DNA from: Dastarcus helophoroides
Lineage: Eukaryota > Arthropoda > Insecta > Coleoptera > Bothrideridae
NCBI GenBank assembly: GCA_028583605.1
Contig: CM053337.1
Span: 28,134,162 to 28,198,161, forward strand
Length of the DNA: 64,000 nt
Direction of reading: 5' to 3'
Made by a program: the position numbers and the translations under genes. The notes below the pieces were generated by a model. That model saw nothing but the letters and a program-made list of their open reading frames with translations. It was not told the DNA's origin and did no database searches. Numbering within the stretch: position 1 is the stretch's first letter; each line of letters opens with the position of its first letter. Below are positions 40,890 through 53,644 of this stretch, in pieces.

Positions 40890-43800
40890 TCGCATTCAGG
40901 GACGGAGATAACACAGCCACCCCCAGCTCCAGGCAACTAGAACACCCAGGAAACCAGGCGTTCGTTGCTTGAAACTTGAAAAACTGAATATCTGTGCCGT
41001 TCTGGTAGCCATGGCTTCTGGAAATGGTATAGGCTTCATACAAATAAACCTCCAACACTGTCGAGCGGCGACTGCTAACCTATGTTGTTTTCTTGACAGA
41101 AATGGGGAAATTATAGCCCTTATACAAGAACCGTGGATACATAACAATATAGTATGCGGTTTAAGCAAATTAAGTGAAACAATTTTTTTTACCTCAAAAA
41201 TGGGGACAAACCAAGAGCAGCCATATATGTCCCAAAACTACTACAAGCGAATATCCTACCCCAATTCTGCTCCTGAGATGAAACAGCTCTCCGAGTGAAA
41301 CTTGCCCGTCAAGAAGGAAAAATATCACTTGTAATAGCATCGACCTACCTACCAATAGATTCGAAAGGACCACCACCCTTCGAGGAAATGGCAGGACTGA
41401 TCGACTTTTGCGAGGCAGGTAATGTAGATCTTATAATTGGATGTGATACAAACGCCCACAGCTTGGGGGAGCGAAACAAACAACCCTCGAGGTACATCAT
41501 TACTACAATACTTAAGTAGTACAAAATTAGATATACTCAATAGAAGCAGTGAAGCTACCTTTGCTACCTCTAGATGCCAGAGTGTTATTGACATCACCCT
41601 GGCGTCTATGAGTATTTCTAAAATTTTAAATGGCTGGCATGTATCTAAGGATGCAACAATGTCTGACCATCAATATATCAAATTCAATATTTTATGTTGT
41701 AGGTTGGAACCCAAACCGTACAGAAATCCTAGAATCACCAACAGGGAGGACTACAATACTCATCTGGAAAAGCTCCTAGGGACTGTAGAAACCCCACAGA
41801 GAATTGGGATAGTTGAACTTATCGAAAAATACGTCACTTTAGTGCGAAAAAATATCATTACAGCATATAAGAAGACTTGTCCAATGAGAACTGAACTTCG
41901 AGAAACCTGGATAACCCCTTGGTGAAACGAGCAACTTGAAAAACTCAGACCTCAGGCAAACAAGCTCTTCAACAAAGCGAAGAAGACAAAACTGGTATGT
42001 GACTGGGAGGCTTACCACAACCACCGCAAACAATACAAAAAACTTATTCGCAAGAGACAAAAGGAGAAATGGAAAAAATTCTGTAGTGACGTAGAGTCTA
42101 CTACATCAGTTTCCCGACGGAATAAAATACTCTCGAAAGATCCAAACCAACAGGTAAGCATGATAAAGCGGGCCGACGGTACATATACCAGTACACCCGC
42201 ACAAACAGCTTCAGAGCTACTAAACATGCACTTACCAGGCCATAAGTGGCATGGGCACTCAGCCTCTCACCCTAGAGATAGGGACTGGGAGCTGGTTGTT
42301 CAAATGGTTAATAACACAAAAGTAAACTGGGCCATACAATCCTTTGCTCCCTTCAAATCGCCCGGATTGGACGGTATCTACCCTGCCCTGTTTTAGTGGG
42401 GAATAGTGTGGATACAAAAATACCTGGTGCAAATTTTCAGGGCATGTATTACCTTTAAATACATATCCCAAGAATGGAGGGAAGTCAAAGTAATTTTTAT
42501 TCCAAAACTGGGTAAACCTCAAGGTGAGACTAAATCGCGTCGCCCAATTAGCCTAACGTACTTTCTACTGAAGATGTTGGAGAGGTTGTGCGACAGATAT
42601 ATAAGGGATAGCCTCGATATACACTACCCCTTACATTTAAATCAACATGCTTTTACTTCCGGCAGATCTACCGAAACTGCGCTACATTCAGTAGTTAGCA
42701 GGATCGAGAGATCGCTAGAAGTAAAAAAACACATCCTGGGTGTATTTGTGTACATATAAGGTGCCTTTGACAGACCTAACTTCAATAGCATTTCTCTGGC
42801 ACTTGAGCGTAGTGGTATTGAACCCGCCTTGCGGGAGCTCATACGACATATACTTGAGAGGCGAGCAATACAAGTTACAGTAAGAGACTATACGCTCAGA
42901 GGAATCGTAAGTAAGGGATGTCCGCAAGAGGGTGTTTTATTCCCCTTATATGGTTAATCATAGCGAATGACCTTATCTGAAAATTCAATGACCGGGATCT
43001 CTATACAATTGGCTACACAGATGATATAACCATTCTGCTTTCAGGTAAACATGAGAGAGTACTCTTCGAGTTAATGCAAGGCGCCCTATATATAGTCGAG
43101 AAATGGTGTAAAGAACGTTGCTATAGCAGCAAACCCTGCAAAGACGGAAATGGTCCTTTTCACGAATAAGAGGAAATTAGCACGACTAAAATTTCCTAAA
43201 CTCATGGGAACGGTTTGTCAAATCGAGTGAAATACCTTGATATTGAACTTGATAGCAAACTGAGCTGGAACTGGAAATACCACATTGAAAATAAATTAAA
43301 CAAAGCTTACAAGATCTTCTGGCAATGCCGTGGGGACATCGAGAGGTCTTGGGGGTTATCCCCTAAGATGACCTTTTGGCTATACACGGCAGTCATCAGA
43401 CCAATTGTAAACTACGGAGTTATAGTTTGGTGACCAAAGACAAAGTGCACCATTATAAAACAAAAGCTAAATCATATCCAGAGACTAGCGTGTCTGGCAG
43501 TGATAGAAGCAATGAAATCCACTCCAACAGCAGCAATGGAAACAATCTTGTGCCTGCCACCTATCGATATATTTCTTGAGGGGGCGGCACAGGCTTCTGC
43601 TCTCCGTTTGCGAGCAGGAGAAATATGGAATACGGTAGGTAAAATTGTGGGTCACCGGCGCATAATGGAGGGGGCGCTCCAAAAGGCACCTATTCTGGGT
43701 GCGCCGATGGACCATCTACCAGTGAAATATAACTTCACAAAATCCTACCGTATAAAAATGGATGAACTACAAGCAATGATACCAGACGTAAGTATATACA

Positions 43801-44690
43801 CGGATGGATCGAAAACAAATACGGGCACTGGAACAGGTATCTTATCGAAAGACCTGAACCTAAATGTAAGTTTTTAGTTAAATAAATACTCAACAATCTT
43901 CCAAGCGGAGATGTTGGGAATTTTATATAGCGCCGAACAAATGACGTAACTGAACATTACAGAAAAATATACCCAAATAAAGATGGACAGCCAGGCAGCA
44001 CTTAAGGCCCTGAGGAATGTGAAAACAAACTCAGGGTTGGTATGAAACTGCCACCTAGCGTTAGAACCTCTGTGACAAGAGAATGCAATTGATCTAATAT
44101 GGATCAAAGGACCTTCTGGGAAAGAGGGAAACGAACGCTCTGATAAACTAGCGAGGAAGGGTTCGGAGAGACAATTCGTTGAACCAGAACCAACCCTTCC
44201 CCTGGCGAGATCAACCGTAAGATCCCTATTTAACGAAGAAATTTATCCCAAACACAAAGCCATATGGGCATCAAAAACAACATGATGACAAACTAACGCA
44301 TTCATTAGAATGCCGTGCATTCTAATGAATAATCTCAGGAAACTTGTAGGAATTTGGACAGGTCATTGTCGATTAAACAAACACCTCCACAGAATGGGAA
44401 TTATAAACGACCCGAGTTGTAGAGGGTGTTTAGAAGAAGATGAGAGTGTCGAGCACGTGATGTGTCACTGCCCGGCACTAGCATCAATCAGAGGATCCAC
44501 ACTGGGAGACTTCTGGCCTAGTGTGGCCAGTTTGAGAGAGGCGCATCCAAGGGACGTTCTTCAGTTTCTCGACAAGGTTGGGTCGCTGAATGAATGACCA
44601 AGGACACCTCAATCACGGGGATAGCACAATGGGCCCGGAAAGGGTGGCCTAAGTGCTGGCCTAAACTTTAGGCAACCCACAACGAATCCA
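40890..44690 (+). mobile_element. LOA/R1-type LINE, nearly complete ORF2, decayed
   Basis: The plus strand carries endonuclease, reverse transcriptase, RNase H and zinc knuckle in correct order over 3.6 kb, then a short 3' UTR containing GATAGCACAATGGGCCCG and GGTGGCCTAAGTG. ORF1 is missing, so the copy is 5' truncated or started near 40890. It sits between AT-rich repeat blocks. This is the longest LINE in the window. Confidence 0.88.
41011..44597 (+). pseudogene. LOA/R1-type LINE ORF2: endonuclease, RT, RNase H, zinc knuckle
   Basis: Endonuclease: FIQINLQHCRAATANLCCFL and LIQEPWIHNN (41030-41150), VDLIIGCDTNAHS (41430), SDHQYIKFNIL (41670). RT: FKSPGLDGIYPALF (42355), WREVKVIFIPKLGKP then RRPISLT (42480-42560), NQHAFTSGRSTETALH (42640), GAFDRPNF-like palm (42765), then YTDD at 43014-43025 in place of YADD, and VKYLDIELDSKLSWN (43220). 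RNase H: IYTDGSKTNTGTG (43795), QAEML, MDSQAALKALRNVK (43985) and GNERSDKLARKG (44128). Tail: GIWTGHCRLNKHLHRMGI and CRGCLEEDESVEHVMCHC (44350-44470). At least six frame breaks and stops (for example 42396, 43433, 44289) kill it. RNase H presence plus this zinc tail favours the LOA/R1 group. Confidence 0.9.
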
Positions 44691-44699
44691 AAATCCAGA

Positions 44700-45480
44700 A
44701 TCGTTTGCATTTAAAGACAATAATTAAAATTTTCTTTCATTCATTATTTCTTAAAATGTCAAGCAAAATGTTAAAATCCTGAAACTGAAAAAAAATCGAA
44801 AGAAGTTCAAAAAATTTCAAATTTCTTTTATCTTGAAAGGGAAAACTTTAAATTTTAGATTTTTTTTATTCAACGTTTTGACCTTCTTCGAATTTTTATA
44901 TTTTTTATTACGATTTCCGAAGTTAAAAACTTCTAATTTGAATCATTATTTTAAAAAGTCCGAATAAGTGCAAAGTTGGATTTTATAATTATTTTCTTAA
45001 AATTACAACTTTACAATTATTTAAAATTTGTAATAAACGTAAAAATATCGGATAAAATATTGAAGAAAAATTATACAATAAAAAATATTATTCTCAAAAT
45101 TTAAAATTGAAAGCTAAAGTTAAAATCTCTAGACCAAAGTCAAAAAGTTCAAAAAAATATTTGAATTTCTACAAAACTAATTCTTGAAATTATAAGTTGA
45201 AAGACAAAATTTGGAAATTATTTCGAAATTCCGAGAAGAAACTTCAAGGTGTTTCAAAAAAAAATGTTTTCCCTCATTTCTCTTCAAACATTGTAATTTC
45301 TAAATTAAAGCCAAAATTTCGTTTTGTGCTTTTCTTTCGAAATTTTTTTTAGATTTTAAAATCAAAAATTCTTCTAAATTTCGACCTTTTCTCGAAACTT
45401 TTCAGTTTAAACGTAAAAAATAGTCCTTTTAAAAATTCCACCTTTAAAATCGAAATTTAGTTAAGTCCCGAATTCGTTTT
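44700..45480. repeat. AT-rich degenerate repeat, mixed polarity
   Basis: TTAAAATCTC, AAATTTCGTTTTGTGC, TTTAAAATTTAAAATTTAAA-like words, with both polarities. No gene. Confidence 0.6.
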
Positions 45481-46590
45481 TATACGTTTAAAATTTAAAA
45501 TTTAAAACTTTTTTGGAAATAATTTCCAAATTTTCAAATAAGGTCAAAACTGAAAGAAATTGTCATATGTTTGAACAAAGGTGGAAATTTCGAAAAAAAA
45601 GCCAGAAGTTTCCAAAGATAAATATTTCAATAGTTATAATCAAATTTATTAAAAAAAATCAAAATTTTGAAAGTCACAAATTCGGAAAAAATCAGTTTTG
45701 AGAACGGATCAAAATTTTGTGTCAAACTTTTCAAACAAATTTTAAAATAAATCAAAATCTTACAGAAAGGCAACGTTTGAAAAAAGTGGAAATTTAAAAA
45801 TATGGATAATTTGAAATTCAAAGTTTTCAAGATATGAGTAGAAATGTTTAAGAAAGCCAAGATTTTCAATAAACATCAAAGTCAGACTTTTCAAAAAAGT
45901 CGTAACACAAAGGTTGTTATTTTCAAAAAGTTCCAAAAGTCGAATTAAAAGAAATCAAACACTGGAAAACAGTCGATGTTATCAAAAGTCGAAATTTTCA
46001 AGAAATTAAAATTTTCAAAAAGAATTAAAAGGTTTGGAAAAATTGGATATAAAAGCAGTTAAATTTGCAAAAAGTAGTTGAATGGAAATTCCAAACAAAC
46101 GTCAACATTTTCGACAATAAGATTAAACATTTGAAAAAAGTGAAAATTTTCCAAAAATTCAATACTTCGAGCTAAGCTAAAATATTCAAAAAAAAAATAA
46201 AATATTGAATAGGAGATTTTTCAAAATTACAAAATTTCCAAATAGGAAAATTTTTAATAAAGAAAAAATTATAGAAAAAGTAAGAAGTTAAAAAATCAAA
46301 ATTTATCCAAATAAGATAATTTTAAAGAAGATGGAATTTTCAAAGGGGGAAAATTTCGAAAATATTCAAAATTTTCAAAATTTCGAAAATATTTCAAATT
46401 TTCAAAATTTCGAAAATATTTCAAATTTTCAAAATTTCGAGAAAAATTTAAAATGTTGGTAGTCGAACGCGAAAAAGTCGACATTGTGAAAAACGTGGAT
46501 ATTTTAAAATGTCGAAATTTTCTAAATAAGTTGAAACTTTCAATAAAAATCAAAGTCTTCAAAAGAAGAATTATTTTTCTACTTTCACGC
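45481..46590. repeat. AT-rich degenerate repeat, A-rich polarity
   Basis: Words such as AAAAGTCGAAATTTTCAAGA and AAAAAAGTGAAAATTTTCC on the plus strand. Ends near 46600 at ATCAGCTAGTAATAAATAAA. No gene. Confidence 0.7.
46351..46440. repeat. Perfect-period 27-bp tandem array inside the AT-rich repeat
   Basis: TTTCGAAAATATT recurs at about 46354, 46381 and 46408, with TTTCGA at 46435; spacing is exactly 27 bases. The unit contains TTTCAAATTTTCAAAATTTCG, the same core as the degenerate blocks, but with almost no divergence. Confidence 0.8.
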
Positions 46591-46759
46591 AGACGAAGGT
46601 GCGAGTATCAGCTAGTAATAAATAAAACTAATAAGTAATGTTAATTTAAGGAACTAATTTTTAGACAATTTATTATCTTCAGGACCAGGGGTGGCTTTAG
46701 AAACACCCTTCCTCTCACATCGAATGGCTGATCTTCGCCCATAATTTTATTTAAAATTC

Positions 46760-47480
46760 TCTAGAGATTAAGTAGAAAAAGTTTAATATTTCAAACTTTT
46801 GACTTTGTATCCAAATTTGCAATTCCCTTTTCGAAATCTGAAATGTAACATTAAAATTTAAATTTAAAAATTAAAGCTAAAATTTAGATTTCAATCTGTT
46901 CTTTTTTATGGAAATTTTGAGTTCAAAGTTCTAATTAAAAAAAAAATGGATCTGATAACTTTTAATCGAAATTTGAAGTAAAAAAACATTTATAAAAAAT
47001 CCAGAGTTTTCGAACGTAAGATCGATATTTTAAGAAAAAAAGATTATTAAATCGAGATAAATAAAATTGTAATAACTTATAAAGTGAATTTAAAATTGTA
47101 AGAATTCTGTTTTCAATTAACATCGTTTTAAGAATATTTTTGATTTTTTTGAATCCTCAAGATTTGAATAGCAGTTTTTACAATAAAGGGGAAAAGAAAA
47201 AAAAACTTTAAGTATCATAGAAGAATATTTAAATTTAACATCGAAACCTAAAAAAGTGTATTAATCAAAAATGTAAAATGTCTCTAAAATATAAATCACA
47301 ATTTCTAAAAAAAACTAGTGCTTAGAAATATGGAGACAAAAAAAGTGAAAAATCGAAGAAAACTCGGAAGTTTGACAAAAAAAGTAGAACTTTACAGAAA
47401 AAGCTTAAAGTTACCAAATAAATGGGTTACAAAAAACAACAAAAGAACAAAGTGAATTTGGCACTGGAAGCTCCTCCATT
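46760..47480. repeat. AT-rich degenerate repeat, A-rich to mixed polarity
   Basis: AATTTAAATTTAAAAATTAAA, GATCGATATTTTAAG and similar words. No gene. The 46600-46760 gap holds a GGGGTGGC-type fragment only. Confidence 0.5.
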
Positions 47481-48974
47481 AAAGAAGTAGTTAAGAAAAT
47501 AAAAAATAATTGTTCATAAATCAGAAGGGGCTTTAGCCTCTCGACAAAAAGAGTCCTGTTCCTCCTTGGCGCCGTCACTGCCCCCAACTCCCCGTAACTG
47601 CGCCCATGTGGCGATCCTAGTCAATAGGCAACATCTAACAAGGAAAGTACTTTTAGAAAATTATACTCTATGGAAGTAAAATGGGATGTTAAAATGTAAA
47701 AAACAAACAACTGAACTTAATTCCACGCGAACCAAGTCAATGGTAACAGCTAGTTTGTCATAAAACCAACTGTAAGCGAATTTAAAACTGTTTTTATTTA
47801 TTTAGCTCTTCCATTTAGCTCAATTTTAACCGGGGCGCAATAAAGTGTGAGGAATGAGGCACAATGAACGTCATACATCATTTTGGCGAACGTTCCAGAC
47901 GTGGATAAGCGAAAGCCAGTCAATATAAAACAAACTTTGGAGCAAAATTAATGGAAATTTCTCTATATCTGTTTCGCGGTGACAAGCGGAACTATCAATC
48001 AACCCCCAGACCGCGCGCACAAATTACGGAATTCCGCATACAAAAACGCCGTCGTTAGATGGCGTTCCAGATTCTGATGTTCCCTTTTCAGTTTGTTCGG
48101 GTAATCGCGTGTTCTTCGGCAGCCCCTTTCAGGCGGACGTGTGAAATGAACTACTCTACACTACGCCACGGAGCTTAATATCAACGTCGAGAACATCGTT
48201 AATCTTGTTCTCTGCCTACATAGAATGTAATTATCGGATATATAGGATTCACTTCAATTTCAAGCTTGTAAACGTCTAATATTGGGCGAAGCATAAGAAT
48301 GGAGCGCAAAAGTATTTATCATCTAAAACAAATAAAAAAAATAAGTTAAAATGTCTATTTTTAACTGCATTTTTAAAAACTCAATTTGTACGCTTTAGAA
48401 AATGTTGGATAATCTCACAATAATACAGTAAAAAATAAGTTACATTTTACACCTTGGAGGGGGACCTATATGAGAATCAGAGTAATAAACCCCAACCATG
48501 GGCGAAGTTAGGTCATCCTACCTTAGAGGGGTGGGGGAGAGAGATAAACTTCCCCCCCTGATTTTCCATGGTTATTTTTTATAAATCAATTTTTAATGCA
48601 AAATCTCCTAACCTGAAATCCTCTTTTTTCTTTTTTTTCCTGTAACTATTAGGCCCGGATCAAATAAGTGCGGGGCGCGAATAGATTTTTTGCGGTCCCT
48701 TTATTTTTTGGAGTTTTTTTTTCAACTAATGATATGTAAAACCAAAGAAATTGAACTCTTTCACTTTAACAAACCATGAAATTGCATAAACTGTTTGTAA
48801 CTTTGGATAGTTGATTACATAAAGTTTTATTTTTGTTAACTATTTTTGTAAATAGTATTTTAGACCGTTTTGCTTCATTTCCTTTTATACAGGAATATAT
48901 CTGAGCTAACATAGGCATAGCTAGAATAGGGCTGGGTGGGGCACTTGCCCCCCTCTAGTTCCGACAGCAAACCG
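47481..48974. other. Non-satellite stretch with a GC-richer core
   Basis: The 47780-48300 part has normal GC content with CpG words (ACCGCGCGCAC, GCCGTCGTTAGATGGCG, CTTCGGCAG, GCGGACGTG). This recalls the 5' region at 15.4-15.8 kb, but no open frame, donor or ATG context could be supported on either strand. Flanks (47520-47620, 48490-48560, 48900-48960) carry GGGG/CCCC islands like those near 16370 and 39960. It is a candidate regulatory or UTR region. Confidence 0.35.
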
Positions 48975-50950
48975 AAAATTTATGTATTCAATCAGGGGAC
49001 CAAAAAATTTCTTTTCACCTTCAAAATTCATTCTTTCCTTGAAATATTTTTTCGAAATTTCGACTTTTTCGCCAAATTTGGTACTTTTTACAAAATGTCT
49101 TTTTTTTAATACTGCATTGATTCATAAAATTCCACTTCTTGTATCAAACATGGCTATCAAAATTTCAAATTTTTATTTAAAAGTCCGTCGTTTTTTCCGA
49201 AATTTCGCCATTACTGGAAATTCGACTTTTTCTGAAAACTTAAACTGCAAATTTCAGTATGATTGTTAAAATTTGCCTTTTCCTCGAAATTTGGTCGATC
49301 TTCTGATAAAAAAAGTATATTTTTTTTGAAATTTAAAATTTTTGCAAGAAAATTACGAAAAAATTTTCTGGAAATTTCAATTTTGTCAAAATTTTGACGT
49401 GTATCACTATATTGGAATTTTTCTGAAGCCACATCAAACAAGATAGGACGCCTATCTTCCTATGACTCGAGTAGTCAAGTGAAAATAAATATTCACCCAC
49501 AAAATTTCCATTTTTTCTCAAAATTTCGTTTTTTTTTAAATTCGCCTTTTTTCTTAATTTCAATAAAATCGGGCGTTTCTGGAAAATTTTAAATTTTCAC
49601 TAATAGATTAAACGCTTTTTCTTAAATTTTAGATCTTCTTCGCAGAATTTCGATGATTTTCCTTCAGTTCGGCTGTTTCACAATGTTAAGATTATTTTTT
49701 TTAATTTCGACTTTTTTCTTAAAATTTGACTTTCTCTGGAACATTTTAAATTTTTTGGCCTTTCGGAAGTTACATCAAAATTCTGGCTTTTTTATTTTTA
49801 AATTTCGATAATTTTCTGAACATTCATCTTTGAAAATTTATAATTTTTGAAAATTTCGACTGGTTTCTTTTTCATGAAATTTTAAATTTTATCTCAATAT
49901 CCGATATTTAATATTCGTCTTTTTCCTCAAAATTTTTACTTTTTTTTTTTAAAATAGTATTTTTTCTAAAATTTGCCTTTTCCTCAGAATTCGACTTTTT
50001 CGAAACTTCGATTTTATTGTCAAAATTCTACTTTTTTGAACTTCTATTTCAAAAATTGTTTATTTATTTCGAATAAATTTCCACTTTTATCTCAAAATTG
50101 ATGGTTCTGAAAATGGTTTCTCTCTAAATTAGACCGGAATGTTAATAAAATAGTTGAGAAAAATATTTTTGAGGATTTAGAGATACGGATTTCTTATAAA
50201 TTCAATGTCTTTAGTGAATTTTAAATTTTGAGAACAATGTTTATGAAAATTGCGATTTTTTTCTCAAAATTCGACTTTTTCACCAAATTAAACCATTGAA
50301 AATTTTAATTTTTTTTAATTTTGGACATTTTTCGAGCTTCTGTGAAAAGTTGGGTTTTTATTTTTAATACGGTTTACTAAAAACTGCGACTTTTCCTAAT
50401 TTTTTTCTCTTCGAAATTCATCTTTCTTGAAATTACTAATTTATTTTCAAAATTTATTTTTTTTTCTCGAAATTAAATCGAAAATTTCTTAAAAAATGGA
50501 AAAAAATCCTCTCAGATTTTCAATTTTTCGTTTTTCTTAAAATTTGCCTATTTCTGATTCTCTGAGCTATTTTGACTTTTTAAAGTTGGAAAGAATTTTC
50601 TAAACCACATTTTTTTAAAAAGTATTTTTACCGAAATTTCAATTTACTCTTAAAATGTCTATTTTTCTTATCTTTCGATTTTACTCCCAAAATTGGCTTT
50701 TTTCAAAATTTGGAAAATTCAACTTTTTCTCAAAATATTGACCTTTTTATCAAGATTTTGACTTTTATTTTAAATTTTGACATTTCGTGCTTCTCGATAT
50801 TTAAAATTATGCTCGAAATTCCTGTTTTCTTCAAATTTCGACATTTTTAAAGGAAATCAGGTGGAAATTCTCTTTTAAAAAATTAAATTAATTAAAGATT
50901 TCAAGAAAAATAATTCCCATGAACATTTATTTCGACTCCCTCGGCGAAAT
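48975..50950. repeat. AT-rich degenerate repeat block, T-rich polarity
   Basis: Cores TTTTCTCAAAATTTCGATTTT and TTTTTCTAAAATTTGCC fill the block. No gene. A LINE copy inserts at its right end. Confidence 0.8.
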
Positions 50951-50959
50951 TGCTATTTT

Positions 50960-52590
50960 TTCAAAATTCGCAATATTGCGAATATTTCCAAGGAAAAGGC
51001 TGACATGCTAGCCTTAAAGTTTGCTGAAAATTCCAATCTTGATTCTTGAAACACAGAACCTCCTATTCTTCCTGAGGTTGGCACTTTGATGTCTGGAGTT
51101 GTTTTCAGACAACGCACAATGAGGAAGATTTTCCTTGAGCTCGACACCTCGAAAGGTTCTGACCTTAATGGTATCACCGCTGTTGTTCTTAAGAAGTGCG
51201 CCTCAGAGTTGACTCCTGTCATAAGCAAATTGTTCACACTCTCTTACAACAAAGGTGTATTCCCTAACATCCGGAAATCTGCTAGGATGCAGCCTATCCC
51301 TAAAAAGGGAAAAAGGAATCTGGCTAACAACTATCGCCCTATATCTTTGTCAAAAGTGATGGAAAAGGTTATCAACATCGAGATTCTGAAATATCTGGAG
51401 GAGAATAGAATCATCTCGGATAGCGAATACGGTTTTATCCAACAACGCTCCACTGGCGATCTACTGGCATATGTAACTCAGCTAGGGAAAACATGGTGAG
51501 GCTAGGATTGTGGCATTGGATATCTCAAAGGCCTTCGACAGAGTCTAGCATCGATCTCTTCCCGCCAAATTAACATCTTATGGTCTTCTCCTGCACTCTG
51601 TCATTTGATATCCAATTTTCTCGCTGACAGATCTCTTCAGGTCGTCGTCGATGGCATCTCATCCGAGACATTTGCGATTAACGCGGGGGTGCCTTAGGGG
51701 TCTGTTCTGTTTCCTACTCTATTTCTGTTACACGTAAACGATCTCTTAGCTTGAACTTCCAATCCTATATACAGCTACGCAGATGAGAGTAACCTTGTGT
51801 CATCTTTTTTTCCGACAAACCATTATCTATCGCTGCTTCAGATCGACTAAGGGCACAGCAGATGCAGATGGTTAATCGGGATGTCGAAATCATTTCAGAA
51901 TGGGAAAAGAAAATTTGGTCGACTTCAACGCTTGAAAAACTGAGATCGCGGTTTTCTCTAAGAAAACATAAAGGGATAATGCAACAAACATACTAATGGA
52001 CTGTAAAATCCCCCCGATGGGATCTAATCTGTGTGAGTGAATGCGAGCACTAACTTTTCTTGGGACGATCATGCGCCATTGCCAAATCCGCCTCTCAGAA
52101 GCTAGGCTTTCTTTTTAGAGCTAAAAAGTATTTCACATCTCATCAGCTACTCACACTATACAAAGGCCAAGTTAGGCCAACCCTAGAATAGTGTTCTCAT
52201 GTTTGGACTTCAGCCCCAAAGCACACTTTACCTCTTTTGGATTCAATTCAAAGAAGAGTGATTCTCTTAATTGATGACGAGAGTTTGACCGATTCTCTCG
52301 AAACATTAGAGCAGAGGCGGATGGTTGGTGACTTGTCTGTTTTCTACAAGAACTATCATGGAAGATGCTCTAAAGAATTAATAGGATTGATCCCCCAAGG
52401 GCAAGATTCCTGGGTCATACAAGACAGTCGTAGACAGAAAATTCCTGTGCGGTCCAGCTTCACACAGTGAGGATTTTTGTCTACGGAGACTCTTTTTTCT
52501 ATAGAACTTCCAAGCTATGGAACTCGTTACCGAAAGGAACTTTCCCCAAAAATTACAACCTATCCTTCTCATTCTCGAAGTGTCAACAGA
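50960..52590 (+). pseudogene. LINE ORF2 (copy B): reverse transcriptase to C-terminus
   Basis: Longest member of the family also seen at 28061-28590 and, split, at 8222/10496. Plus-strand residues: KADMLALKFAENSN (51000), LDTSKGSDLNGITAVVLKK (51140, RT block 1), VFPNIRKSARMQPIPKKGK (51265), NNYRPISLSKVMEKVI (51330), YGFIQQRSTGDLLAYVTQ (51430), ALDISKAFDRV with the first catalytic Asp (51515, after a stop), INAGVPQGSV-like block with the codon before QG lost (51680), and SYADES at 51775 where the family has YADDS. The tail then matches copy A: FRAKKYFTSHQLLTLYK (52115), SLTDSLETLEQRRMVGDLSV (52280). Stops at 51498, 52470 and elsewhere. The clade is undecided (CR1/L2-like or Jockey-like). Confidence 0.85.
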
Positions 52591-52599
52591 ATGTCAACA

Positions 52600-53608
52600 G
52601 AACAGAATGTAAAAATTTAAATACATAAGAGTGAAAAATGTCTGAAAATTTACACTTTCATACGCAATTTGAACGAACAATTTTCTGAGATTCTGTCAAT
52701 AACGACTTTTCCATCAATTTTTCTAAAGTAAACCCTACCTATAACCACATGTATCTGTTTGAAAGTATTTTTCGAACCACTTAATAAGCAGCTGTGATAG
52801 ATAATCTTCAAAAACGGATTTTTTTTTGTAAGCAGAGAAATGTAAATTTTCTCAGAAGTTCTCAAGTTTAAACTTAGAATTTGTAATCATTTTTATAAAG
52901 TTGCAACTCAAAAATCGAAAATTCGGGATTCGAATCTAATTTCTAGAAAAAAGTTGAAGAAAAGTTTTGGAATATTAAGAAAATTGTTCCAGGTATTTGA
53001 AATTTAAAATCGAAACAAAAGATAATATTTCGAAATGGAAGCCGAAATTTCCTACATTGGAAATTCAATTTTAAATTTAAAAAAAGACTCAAAATTAAAA
53101 AAAAAAACGTTTGAGATATTTGGAGACGTTTTTTGAATATTTTTCCAAAATTTCAACTTTTTTCAGAGTTTCAAATGTAAAATGAAAATTTTTGTATTAT
53201 TTATTTATTTTTTGCTGGAAAGGGAAATGTCGAAAATAAAGTTCTTATTTTAGGGCTAAAGTTAAAATTCCAAGAGAAGTTTCAAATTTTAATATCAAAT
53301 TCAAAATTTCGGCATTATATCGAAATATTATGATAAAAAAATAAGATTTACAGTCTACATTTCGAAATTACAATGTTTACCTTCCAAGAAAACTCAAAAC
53401 TTCGACAAAGAAGACGAAATTGAACTTTAAGAAATACACTGCACGATTTATAATCAATATTTCGAGAAAGGAATAAGAATTATGAAATTTGTAAAAATAT
53501 GTGTGGAAAAAATGTAAAAATGTCGGAAAAAGGCTGACACAAGTTAATTTGGAATTTTCAATTTTTTTCCTCAAAACTTCCAATTTTTAAATGAACTTTG
53601 AACTTTGA

Positions 53609-53644
<36 letters not shown>

